Source: Acheta domesticus (taxonomy: Eukaryota; Arthropoda; Insecta; Orthoptera; Gryllidae). Taken from it: a stretch of 64,000 bases of DNA. The stretch lies in assembly GCA_031308135.1 (NCBI GenBank), contig JAHLJT010000631.1:229831318-229895317 (forward strand), read 5' to 3'. How positions within the stretch are numbered: the stretch's first letter is position 1; each line of letters begins with the position of its first letter. The translations under genes and the position numbers were made by a program. The notes under the pieces were generated by a model. That model worked only from the letters and a program-made list of their open reading frames with translations. It was not told the DNA's origin and made no database searches. Shown here piece after piece: positions 47,730 to 58,499 of the stretch.

Positions 47730-48505
47730 GATAAAGATTATAAATTCATCTATCACTTATCTCATGACTAAACTGCATTTCAAATACCCTTTTCATTGAT
47801 AGTGTAAACGGAAGGACGCTACCTTCACACTTCGCTGTCATCGCCACGTTAGCAGGAATGTTGAGGTGGGCAAAACGGTGTCCTAACACTGGCATTTCCG
47901 CCACCTCTTGCATTTGCCTGCGCCCGTCATCCCCAGCCTGCCACGTGCGCGTTCATTCTCTGTTCGTTCTGCGCTGTCGACTCGTCGCGTGTCTGTCATT
48001 GCTCTCTGTCCGACTCGTCGGCTGTCAACGCATCCGCCTGTCAACTCCAGTTGGCTCTGTCTCCTTCCAAACGTAGGGTTTTGTAATGAGATTTCAGAAT
48101 GCTGGATTAGGACGTGAAGTCTACTCTTAATGCTGGTTCAGAACGAAGTAAATTATCTACAGAATCGTAAGGGGAAAGAGGCGTTTCCGATCGATGTGGT
48201 AGAATTTGTTATCGAGATCTCGGGAAGTTGGAATTAGAATAAATAATGCAGCAAGTCGAAAGTTAACATTGCGTTGTGTCACTCTGCAGCTACCCTTCTT
48301 GTGCTACTCGAATGTTAAATGCCACGGTTCTCCGTTCTACGTCTGACCCAGTACACTCCAGTACACCATTTTCTGAGATTCTTAAATCTTACCCCGGAAA
48401 GAAAAAAGAAAACAATTATGAGATCATTTATAAGCGAATTATATCAGGCATTTCCGATTACGTAAACGGATCTTCGAATTATCCCATAGAAATCCCTGGT
48501 AATTA
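47730..48505. other. Unassigned sequence
   Basis: A moderately GC-rich patch (47815-48075) has frames without family resemblance. Nothing else seen. Confidence 0.45.
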
Positions 48506-48520
48506 CACAATACGTTCGTG

Positions 48521-49084
48521 ATTGATTGATTACTAGTGATTTCGGGCGCGTCAACTGCTAAGGCCATTAGTCCTGTAAGTGTTGTGTGTGGTTTTGCTCG
48601 GGAGGTGGCGGTGATGTTTACCTGTTGGACGACGAGACCCTTCGCCGACCTACCGTCGGCTAGTGGAGATTTTCCTAAACCAGGAATCTCCCAGCAGCGG
48701 GGCACTGCCCCAACCGGGACAAGCTCCAAGTTCCCCACCGATCTCCCAGCATGTGTGGCAGTGTAGTGAATGCATGTATGTAAGGGGTATGATAGGACAA
48801 GGAAAGGGAAGAGAAGGAAAAATCGCACGCGGCCCGTGGCCCGTTTGTTAAGGCAATCGCCTTAACAAACCTCCGCCTCCGGCATTCGCTGGTAATGAGC
48901 GGAGAAACCTTGGAAAACTTTCGATCAGAACAGCTAGAAGTCTCCTCCAGACAGCGACAGAACTAGACCTAGCTATCTGGCTAATGTCGAAAATCCTGCC
49001 ATTAACGAAATTCGAACCTCGGGACCCTCCCGGTCAGAGGCACTGTAGTGACTTCAGTTGATGCCCTGAGCCACCTCTCCCGGT
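48521..49084 (-). mobile_element. tRNA-headed SINE, copy 7 (complete, with target duplication)
   Basis: The best-preserved copy, 564 bp. On the minus strand it runs from CCGGGAGAGGTGGCTCAGGG (A-box head, at 49084) through a B box GGTTCGAAT to an ATCAATCAAT tail at 48521. CACAATACGTTCGTG (48506-48520) and CACAATACGTTCATG (49085-49099) flank it, a 15-bp duplication with one mismatch. This shows LINE-type target-primed insertion. An extra hairpin TTTGTTAAGGC/GCCTTAACAAA at about 48845-48872 is unique to this copy. Confidence 0.93.
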
Positions 49085-49640
49085 CACAATACGTTCATGT
49101 ACCTTATGTGTTCCCAGATTAATAACAACAAGGAAACTGGGCACGGAAACTGGCCTCGGCCCGCAAACTGGGGTCGACTCCATCTCGGGAGTCTGCAGTG
49201 TGTAGTTCACATGACTGTTCCCCGAACTCAGGGCTAGGGAGAAGTAATTTATTGCACGTCGTAACTGTTCCGACACTAGTCCGGAGTACAAGTTGCTTCC
49301 TAACAGAGGCGAACCTACCAGGATAGACTGGTGGATGATAGCGATCGGTCTACCAGGCCGTAGAACGTGTCATCGGTTATTGTTATAGTCTCTTCTTTAT
49401 TGAAAAATATGACATGTCTTCACACAAACGCATTAGTTATCTTGGTGATAAGAGCAAATGAGATAGCCTAAATTTAATCAGCGTTTTCAGAAATCACAAT
49501 AGCTTGGTGGTACAAAATATGTTGTAGCAACTAGATCGGTCGAGAAATTATAAATAGTTCAAGTAATTACCAAATGCAGCCGGTTAAAGTTATCGGTGAT
49601 AAATAACCAGCATTACTCGGTCCATGCCTTATTTACGAGC

Positions 49641-49935
49641 TTAGATTATAATTGCTTCTCGCCATTGTGAGGGAATGGAGTCCTTGTGCCAAATAGGATT
49701 GAAAAGCTTATGGAGGAAAGGGAGTGCTTTGTCTAAAAGATGCTTAAACATTTTATTGTGGCCTGGTGTTATCTCGGGTAGACTCGAGCAAGGGAAATCC
49801 CTTGATAGAGAAGGGTTTATTGTTGTTTTCTTGGCATTGTGAATGTGAAGACATTGAAAGATGGAGAAGCGAACATAGAGCATCCCTTTCTACATCACCT
49901 TGCCAGGTCGTGGAAGACCCACTGCGAGAGATCAA
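49641..49935 (-). mobile_element. LINE fragment, start of the reverse transcriptase domain
   Basis: Minus-strand translation gives ITPGHNKMFKHLLDK and FNPIWHKDSIPSQWREAIII, the conserved PGxD-to-W-R-A-x-I block at the start of non-LTR reverse transcriptases. A frameshift separates it from NKPFSIKGFPLLES upstream. Its lineage is unclear; it is a short dead copy. Confidence 0.8.
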
Positions 49936-49949
49936 TAGAAAATAAAAAA

Positions 49950-50502
49950 AAAAAAAAAAATTAATATAGATATTTTTTAGAGATTTTTTAAATATTTAAT
50001 ACAGATGCAAAATCCAAAATAATAACGATTAAATTTGTCAATGAAGAAACCATTGACTTAATAGTTTACTAAAAATATTATGGAGGCATATTGACTCGTT
50101 CGTAAATGACGAAAGAAATTCTTTGATCGATGCTTGTGATCCTTCCTAAATGCAGGAATGAGTAATATCACAAATTCTGAAAACAGAAATTGTGTACAAT
50201 TTATTTCCAGTGCTTATGGCAATCTCCCGAAATTTAGTAATCTCACATTCTTAAGTTCATAAAATAACATATGACTAGACCCGTAACATATGATTAGATA
50301 CCGTGACGTCAGAGCACTACAGTATTCCTTGCTCCCGTAATCGATAAATAATTAAATATTTAATGAGATATTGTTTCTGGGCTTTCAAGTAGAATTTCTT
50401 CGAAAAATATCAATCCCAATATTTTAAGAACTGCAGCTAGTTCCTTCATCCGAATGGTGCAGACTCCTACGGCAGCAACATGTCTCCACTACGGTTGTGG
50501 GA

Positions 50503-50549
<47 letters not shown>

Positions 50550-52165
50550 TGTACAAGGTTTGCATGTTTTCATAGTATAATTGTGGCGCAAAACTCAAGG
50601 GCAAACCACCATGTGTCGTAATTTCTCCCGAATCATATTTTACATTCTAGAATCTCCCAAGATATGTATTAATTGTCGTGTTCTCTGATTTTGATACCCC
50701 GTCAAGTCGTCGAGGCGCTCCCACTAGAAAAAGTCTTATTTCTAAAAGCCATTCCTTGTCAACTAAGTAAAATTTGTCATTGTTAAAACCCAGTCCCCAC
50801 CTTTTTCGAAGATTCCAGCACAATAGCAGCCCTTCCTTTATACCAGAATTAGCCAGTGACAATTCATGGTTTTGTGAAGAAGAATCCCAGTTCCGAATAT
50901 CATATCAACTTTATAATAAGTTAAAATTTTGATGCCAAACTTCTATATAATATTTGATGAAATAATGTTTTGATTAAAAACTTTTGAAGATCCTATTTCT
51001 TATTCAAATTTATGAAAAGTATGCTAATGGAAGAAAATATAATTTCAATTTGGGCAATAATGATCAAGGTACGATAACGAAGAAATATTTTAGTAAAAAA
51101 AGTGTATGGATTTCTCAGTAAATCAGAAAACGTTTCGTGTGTCACGTTATCGACAATTCCGGCTATAATGCTGATTCTGTTTTTCCTTCACTTCTATAAA
51201 CCTCAAATCATGACGCATCTCATACATTTCCCTGGAGTCATATATTCTTCACCTTTCATTATCATAAATGAATATGAACGAAGTCTCCTTCTCAGGCGCT
51301 AGTGATATACACATCCCTGAATTCAGATTCTCCATAAAATTTACGACAATCAATAAAAGGAGATCTTTGGTGAAAATATTCCTCATCACATTTACATCGA
51401 AAAACGTTTGAATGCGTGTATTTAAGAAATATTCTCTTACATATTCCAAAAGATATACGGCGATCATACCATTCGAAGAGTATGTTGGTGAACGACGCTG
51501 ATCAAATGCATTAAATTCCAAAACATGCTATTACTGTAAACCGAACTTGACATTTAATGTTTCAGATTTTTTTTCAAAGAAATTACTGGCAGCTACATTT
51601 TACAATGAATTGCGACATACTTTTCAAATCATTTAATATATTATTGACCCTCAAATTGTCGTTCATACACAGAATTTCTAAAATAGCAATTTTAAGAACA
51701 TTCTAAAACGTAGTAAGAACTGACACATGATACTCTTTCAACAGATGCCATATCCCATTACACAGATACGATTGTAAGTCAAGGTAAGTTTATCTGTCAT
51801 AGAAATTTCACAATTTACGAACAATATTTTTACAAGCAAAAAGAACATTAATAACGTTAGAAATATCAACAAAAAGCAACGAAACCTCCGCCCATATCGA
51901 TGCTGCCACTGCCTTCCTCTACTCCTCAGCCTCCTTCTTCACCTTCACTACCAGCCTCGTTCCACCCTTCGCAAAATGCCACCACAGTCCCCTGTGGCTC
52001 CTCCACTACCAGTCCTGTCCCTGTTCCTCGCAATAATCTCCACCACCACCATCGTCCTTCAGTTCCCTGCGGCCCTTCCACTTCCAAACCCTCCCCTGTC
52101 TCCCAAACAATCCTCGTGTCCACCCCACCATCTCTTACTTCCCTTCCCCACCCCCACCCCCGTCG
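49950..52165. other. Unassigned A+T-rich sequence with a (TA)n run
   Basis: No gene recognised. (TA)n with one interruption lies at 50502-50546. 51900-52165 becomes C-rich and leads into the following island. Confidence 0.5.
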
Positions 52166-52169
52166 ACGC

Positions 52170-52313
52170 CTTCTCCGCCACCTCCCACCCAGTCGCTCCC
52201 GTCTCCTGCACCACCGCCTCCTCCGCCGCCGCCCCTGTCGCGCAGACGAAGAGCAACGAGAAAGGAGCTCGGGCGCGTGGGAGACTCCTGCGGCGGCTCC
52301 CACAGCTCCCTCT

Positions 52314-52348
<35 letters not shown>

Positions 52349-52605
52349 AGCGGCTCGTTACCTCGCCGGCTACGTAACAGAAGCCCTCTGCGCCGCGCCG
52401 CCCAGCTCTAGCCGCGAGGTTGACGATCCCGCCACTGCTTCGCCCCAAAGGTTAGATCGCCGGAATTTACATAATGGCTTCTCGGAGAAGACGACCGTCT
52501 CGCGGGCCCCGAAGGACGGACCGCGCATCTCCGACGTGTTTCGCGTAGAGTTCTTTATGTTTGCTAACGGGTCTTTGTAACGGCGCGATCGACTATCAGT
52601 CAACA
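52170..52605. other. CpG-rich island
   Basis: A GGC run at 52312-52345 and dense CpG up to about 52590, containing GGAATTTACATAATGGC. Open frames on both strands (up to 226 codons) are low-complexity Pro/Ser or Arg runs, so coding is not supported. Confidence 0.5.
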
Positions 52606-52799
52606 TCTTTCATTTTTTGTTTCCATATCCATCAATCGATTTTTAACATTAAAGCATTTTTTTTCAACATTTGGGTGTATAGGTAAGTAAATAGAAGTAA
52701 GATTATTTCCATTTACCCATGCGTATGGACTTCCATTACATACCTGCGGTTCAGCAAGATTCCGTCGGTAACCGAGTTTATTTGAAGATTTAACCTAGC

Positions 52800-53000
52800 A
52801 GCATTAGTACCGGCGAGTGTAAAGGAAACTTTTTACGAATGAGAGTACTGGGAGGTCGCGTGTTCAATCCCGGCAGAAATTAGATCACGATTGATTGATT
52901 GATTGATATGATCATTTCGTGTTTGCAGGCGCGTCTACTAATGAGGTTACTAGTCTCATAAGTTTAGTGCATTTTTTATTACGGGCGATGGCCGTGATAA
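52800..53000 (-). mobile_element. SINE tail fragment (copy 8) beside a tRNA-like segment
   Basis: 52889-53000 carries a GATTGATTGATTGAT tail, GGCGCGTCTACTAATGAGG and TTACGGGCGATGGCCGTGAT, the 3' part of the tRNA-headed SINE on the minus strand. Just left, at about 52805-52877, GTGTTCAATCCCGG resembles a B box on the plus strand and may be another SINE head. Confidence 0.6.
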
Positions 53001-53009
53001 GGTATCCGT

Positions 53010-53360
53010 ATATTTCATAATTCACCTCAGAAAGCAGAGAGGACAAAGATAATTAATTAGAGTGAATTGACATCCAGAAATGAATTACTATACGAAATTG
53101 CTACTCCGGTAGTCATAAGACGTCAATCAGACAAGATAAAATCTTGACTACTTCGCTAACAAGCTTTACTAACTTCGTTCCTGTTAACAAAATATTATAC
53201 AGAAACTCTCCAAAAGGAATTTCAGAGAGAGTTAGCAGCTTTATTCTAAAAACTTTTATTATTTAAATTTGACAAAATACTGTCCGATGTAGAAACACCA
53301 TTATTATTACAGAAATGTTCGTCGCATTACTTGCAGTTTGCATAAATTTATTTGAAATGT
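53010..53360. other. Unassigned sequence
   Basis: A+T-rich, nothing recognised. Confidence 0.5.
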
Positions 53361-53369
53361 TTGAGTGAC

Positions 53370-53407
53370 CTGAAGAAGGGCTTTGACGAGAAACGAAATA
53401 TACGTCA
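53370..53407 (+). ncRNA. Hammerhead-ribozyme-like core (probably decayed)
   Basis: CTGAAGA (53370-53376) is followed by a short GC-containing spacer, GAAAC (53390-53394) and ATACGTC (to 53406). This order matches CUGANGA, stem II, GAAA, a short stem III (CG/CG) and a GUC cleavage triplet. Stem I pairing is weak in the strict register, so activity is doubtful. Confidence 0.35.
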
Positions 53408-53409
53408 GT

Positions 53410-54415
53410 GTTTCTTAAATTTTAGTTCTTGATAAGGTTTACAATTTTCGTAGCATTGTTCCAACTGATTGTGAAAATACGACGAAATGTATTCATGATA
53501 ATTGATACAATTATGTTATTTGTTTCGAGTGATACTATCAACTTCTAAATAGATTTTAATAAGTAGCTCGCTTTATACGTGGACTCGTATCAAAGGACTC
53601 GAAATTGTTGAACATTTCAAATCACCGAGATAATATTTGACCATGATATTGGAAGGACGCGTAGGTGAGGTTTAAGAACTATTTACTCTGGCGTTGGGAG
53701 ATTTGAGTTTACATTACATTCTGTACAGACCTCGCAGATTCAAGAAACATGCCAAATCATATGCATTCCCCCCAAAGAACACGTAATCACGTCACTTCAC
53801 CAGTTCTTGGTGCTTCTCACCCAACGCGTTTTTACACTGACAGATTGAAGACGGATCAAGTGCACTAACAAAAGGACACAGCAATAGAAGATGATGCAGC
53901 AACGGATGTTAACGGCGGAGAACGGTTGACGTGGACAAGCAGTCGGTGGCGGTCGGCAGCGGAAGGTGGCAAAAGCAACCAGTCACCGGGAACGCTAATG
54001 GGCGGCGAGTGGGTAGAAGAACGCATACCGGCAGGTTTCAGTTGGATAATGGCTGCCATTTTAAGGTCGGAAGAGTGAATAATCAAGGGCAGTGGAGGGT
54101 CGAGAGGATGCGTTAAGTGATGGAATTTAGAGAATAGGTGTTAGATGAGTGGCCACACAAAAAGGAGGCGAAGCGAAAAATGATGGGAGGAAAGTAGAGG
54201 CAACAGAAAGTGGACGAGAGGCTGTCACGAGAAGCTTCGTCTCTGATGTGAAATGAAGGCAATGGAGAGCATGGAGAGCTGGCAATGCATAACAAGTGTC
54301 TGGCACCTTCCATAAAATAGATGGCAGGAATGCGATGTGTAGCAAGCAAGGAAGTGGTTAGAGATGTAACCTGTGGTAACGACGGACCATGGACAGTGGG
54401 GTAGGGGGGGGTAGA
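53410..54415. other. Unassigned sequence
   Basis: No gene recognised. Minus-strand frames near 54113-54345 have no family resemblance. Confidence 0.5.
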
Positions 54416-54417
54416 CA

Positions 54418-54429
54418 TAATAATAATAA

Positions 54430-54460
<31 letters not shown>

Positions 54461-54483
54461 AAGAAGAAGAAGAAGAAGAAGAA
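54418..54483. repeat. (AAT)n(AAG)n microsatellite
   Basis: A few AAT units followed by about 17 AAG units, directly upstream of a SINE head. Confidence 0.95.
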
Positions 54484-54491
54484 TATAAAGA

Positions 54492-54700
54492 GCCGGCTCC
54501 GTGGCCGAGATCAGCAAGGCAGTAGTGTCATGGCGATTTCGGACCGCAGGGTCGCGGATTCGAGTCCCGCCTCGGGCAGGGATGTATTTGTGTATGTCTA
54601 TATGTGCGGGTACCGTCATTTTACCCGTCACTATTATCATCATTCATCTTCCATACCCCCAGGACTAGCAACCCTGGAGAGTAAAAATCGGATCCAGCAT
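54492..54700 (+). mobile_element. tRNA-derived SINE, second family
   Basis: The head (54492-54578) starts GCCGGCTCCGTGGCCGAGAT (A-box region) and has GCGGATTCGAGTCCCGC, a near-perfect T arm and B box. A body with ATTTGTGTATGTCTATATG and TTATCATCATTCATCTTCC follows. The acceptor stem does not pair well and the spacing is long, so it is not a functional tRNA. The 3' end is approximate. Confidence 0.7.
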
Positions 54701-54879
54701 AATGCTGATCCCCCCTGCTGAACTGCATGCCCAGCATGCCTGCGTGGTCCGAAGTGGCCTGTTTGAGGGGGAGAAAAAAGAAAAGCGTTCGTCAGGTGGC
54801 AAACACGAGCGCCTTGTGATCGACGGACCGTTTGTATTTGATCTGAATGTTGTGTGTCCTGTAATGAGACCCGTAGGTC

Positions 54880-55463
54880 ATGGCACCCAGCGGATTCCTA
54901 CGAAGGCGGCGGGGCGGTCTTTCCATCCGGCAGCGGGCCAACGTAGCCAGGCCACGGAGACGAACAGCGGCGGCGCCGGGTGCCCGGCGGGCGGCGGCAG
55001 GCCGAGGAGGCGGTCTCCGGCAGCGGCGGCGTGTGGGCGCCACTGGTTCTGGCGGCGGCGGCGGCGGGAGCGCTCCCGGGCGCGCGTGGGCGGCGCGAGA
55101 AGAGCGGCGGCGGCGGCGGCGGCGAGGCGCGCGTCGAGAGCGTCTCTCAAGTGGCGGCGAAGCGTGCGGGAGGAAGGGAACATCCATCCACTGCACGCGC
55201 CCGAGGTGGCGGCGGCGGTGGTGGTGGTGGTGGTGGCGGTGGTGGCGGGGGTGGTGGTGGTGGTGGTGGTGGTGGTGGTGGTGGTGGTGGTGGTGGTGGT
55301 GGTGGAGGTGGTGGTGGTGGTGGTGGTGGTGGTGGTGGCGGTGGTGGTGTTGGTGTTGGTGGTGGCGGCGGTGGCGGCGGTGGCGGCGGGGCGGTAGCGG
55401 CGGTAGCCGCGGCAGCGGCGGTGGCGGCGGTGGTGGTGGCGGTGGCGGTGGCGGTGTTGGTGG

Positions 55464-55506
<43 letters not shown>

Positions 55507-55810
55507 TGGTGGTGGCGGCGGCGGTGGCGGCGGTGGCGGCGGCGGCGGCGGCGAGGGCGGGGGCGGGGCGGCGGCGGCGGCGGTGGCGGCGGCGACGGCG
55601 GCGGCGGCGGCGGGAGTGGGCGACGAGGACGCGGCGGGCGCCGCCGAGTCAGCGGCCGCTCGGCTCCGCTCCGCAGCGCAACTCACCCGGCTCCGCTCTG
55701 AGCACGGGCACAGGCCGGGCGCCCGCCACGCGCCGCGGCTCCGGCGGAACGGACGTCCTCGCGGCCGCCGCCGACCGGCCGAGGTGCAGAGGCGCCAAGG
55801 AGAGCGCGTT
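54880..55810. other. Large CpG-rich island
   Basis: The longest island in the window. It has CpG-rich flanks (54880-55200 and 55610-55810) around a triplet array. Frames of 230-300 codons on both strands are Gly, Trp, Val, Ala or Pro runs and not credible proteins. A TSS region for an unseen gene is possible. Confidence 0.55.
55207..55620. repeat. GGT/GGC triplet array
   Basis: About 400 bp of nearly pure GGT then mixed GGT/GGC triplets. G-doublet spacing makes it a candidate for G-quadruplex formation on the plus strand. Confidence 0.95.
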
Positions 55811-55859
55811 TTTAGGAACACTCATAGACCGCATATATTGTTTTACTTAATTACTCCCT

Positions 55860-56815
55860 CCCCCCTTCCCTCTGTTCCCTAGAAATGGTTCAATGGCTCG
55901 CGTCATCGTGTTCCTGTTCAATGCATATTCATTATGAGTATTTCTTGAGAAGAACACGTTCTAGCTACTTCATTGTCTGCTAATTTGGGCACGTCCACTC
56001 TCTTCGGTTTGTCACTTTCGTGAACTTTCTTTCACTACGTGAAAAATGCGAGACACCACAGCCGTGTCTCTTCTGTCCAGTTCATCAGCTGAAATTTTTA
56101 CTTTCCAGAGGGCCCGTTCATTATCTTTTAGTTTTTAAACTTCTTGAAATTATTGGGGAAGTAATTATTATGATTCAATTACCCTTTTGGTTTATTTATC
56201 TTCTTGTTAGCCTATTTACGTTCTGAATTTTTAATCGTTTGGGAGAATATGATTTAGGTAATTGTATTTGACACCTCTTCCGTTACATATATTTATCCTT
56301 ACGATTATTTGCAGACCTATCCAATCCCATGTTCTGAATGCTTTAATTGTATATGTTTGTTCGTAAAAAAATTAAAAACTTGCATTTGAAGTTTATTTGC
56401 CACAACGCCACAGTTTACTCGAAGTACAAATTTGAAATAATTAATACTTTAACGAAGGTATTGATTTCTTACAAGAAACCAACCAGATATGTTACATGAA
56501 ATCGTATTTTTCAATTAAGTCATTCACACCTTACCTACTTCTCTGACTCTTTTTAACAGCCGAGTACATTTTATTCCTAATTAGTCACAAACGATTATGG
56601 TAATAAAAACGTTTGGTTTCAGAATTCAGACTCCTGAAACACTTGGTTATTCACTTCACAAAGCAGGACGCTCAACAGGAAAGAAACAATTACCACAGAG
56701 ACTAAAACCAAAACCATTATCTCCATCCTGTTCAAATTTCCACTAAAAGTAGCACTGAAATGAATGCACTCTGCCGACATGACCAACAGCTGGCAGAGAA
56801 GACCATGAATACTCT
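55860..56815. other. Unassigned A+T-rich sequence
   Basis: Nothing recognised. Confidence 0.5.
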
Positions 56816-56819
56816 AGCC

Positions 56820-56992
56820 CGATTTCCTCCAGGAAAGAGCGAAGGCAGGGCGACGCATCGCTGCCACGCACAGCGCCGAATCCGCGATGACGCTCTTCCG
56901 GTGCAGCAGGGGGGGGCGGAGGAGAAAGACGCTGCGCAGACGGGAAGGGGGGGGATGTTCACAACACGCGACACGGCGCGGTGGAAGAGGCG
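56820..56992. other. GC-rich patch
   Basis: Moderately CpG-rich with G runs. It ends at the start of the adjoining MITE. Confidence 0.4.
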
Positions 56993-57367
56993 CAGTGGCG
57001 TAGCTAGGTGGGGGCAGGGGGGGGGGGGGGGGCGTTCCGTCCCGGGTAACACCATTTTAGGGGTGACCCCAATTAGAAAATTTTATAATTGGGATTATTT
57101 AATTTTAATGATTTATTTAGAAATTATATTTTTATAAAAACATGCACTTGTAAATTAGTTATACTTCGTTATAGATTATTTACTTAAAAATCAAATTTCA
57201 ATTATTCTGAATTAAATGCAGTTTTTTAATATATATTATAAATAAATGTCATGTGCAAACAGATTTTTACTAAACAATGCACAAACTATTCATTAATAGT
57301 TTTTTATATTTAATTTATGGGGGGGGTGATACCATTAGTTTTGCCCCCAACCGAAGCTACACCATTG
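56993..57367. mobile_element. CAGTGGCGTAGCTAGG-type MITE, copy 1
   Basis: Starts CAGTGGCGTAGCTAGGTGGG and ends with the inverse GTAGC-side TTGCCCCCAACCGAAGCTAC followed by ACCATTG. The interior is A+T-rich. Flanking octamers AAGAGGCG and AAAAGGAG match at 6 of 8 positions, a decayed 8-bp duplication as expected for hAT elements. Confidence 0.75.
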
Positions 57368-58280
57368 AAAAGGAGGCAAAAAAATAAAGTGAGAGGTCGA
57401 CTATGAGGAAAGATGCACAAGACATACACGTGACGGAAGTGACTAACAGATTCTGTGGCGGAAAGCAGGAGGAGGAGAGAGTACGTGATGCAGAGCTCCG
57501 CAGATGACCGCAAACGCGGAGCAGGAAAGAACACAAATAGCCAGGTGCTATTCGTACGATCGGAAATGTGACCCAGTTACAGTGCCCCCAAAAATGATCA
57601 CACGCAAGGAAGAGAACGTGAAGCCGAGAGGACTTTTTTTTTTTACATACCTCTTCCGAGAAACCTCATTAACTCGAAACTCTCTCGGTGACTTCACTTG
57701 GATTATTATGTACCTACACACGAACACATTTGGTGGGCATGAAATATAGCATGAACCAGAAACCTATTCGTGATCAACAACTGTTAAAATAAAATTGTTT
57801 CCAGTCGAGTGAACCCTCTTTTCCGATAATTTGATAGACAGTACTATCTCATAATTTGATGGATATTTTGCAATCTCATTACCGATTGGTAAAGTTTTTT
57901 AGTTCCTTTCTACTGAAATGGCAATGCAAAAACAAAAAAAAGGGAACCGACGGAAAAACTGGAACGGCGACGAACCTTACATGGGCTGTAGAAGGTAAAG
58001 CGTGACGTCAGGTGTTCTTACAAAAACCCTGGTTCACTCCAATCCATTTACTTCCATTCCGTACAACGTGACATCGCATCACAGGCTACAAGCGCAAACT
58101 TACGCTCGGCAATAAATCGAACGCCCTAGAACAAAGGACCTGCTTCACTACTCCCGCTCCTTAATGTCTCGTAAGTCATGCGAAATTTCAGAATCATTAA
58201 CAGCATCCACTCTCTATTTTATATTTGAGCCATAACTTACGTTACACCTTCACGAGCGTTTTATGGTAAGGAATAAAGAA
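57368..58280. other. Unassigned sequence
   Basis: No gene recognised. Confidence 0.5.
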
Positions 58281-58289
58281 ACTTGAAAG

Positions 58290-58490
58290 GTAGGAGTGAA
58301 CGGAATTTATTGGCTAATAGGAGCGCTACGACGAAAGTTACGGCGCGGCAAGTGGCTCCCGGAGCGAGAAAAGCCACCGGGATCCGTTCCCCTCGGGCCG
58401 CCCCAGCGGCGGAGCGCCAAGAGGACCGAACACGACGCTGCAGACCCCGAGCGATGTTGGCAGCCTACATTTTAACCACAAGGAACCAAC
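58290..58490. other. GC-rich island
   Basis: CpG-rich block after GAATTTATTGGCTAATAGG (CCAAT-type box on the minus strand). An open plus-strand frame through it is not family-like. Confidence 0.45.
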
Positions 58491-58499
58491 GCAAAGGCG

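Noticed and set aside
51900..52580. 226-codon Pro/Ser-rich frame
   Set aside because: Overlaps frames of similar size on both strands in C- and G-rich sequence; no recognisable motif or splice support.
54492..54578. Functional tRNA gene
   Set aside because: A and B boxes are good, but the acceptor stem does not pair and a SINE body follows.
54702..55882. Gly/Trp/Val-rich and Pro-rich open frames up to 300 codons
   Set aside because: They are products of GGT/GGC triplets and CpG-rich composition; all frames are open together.
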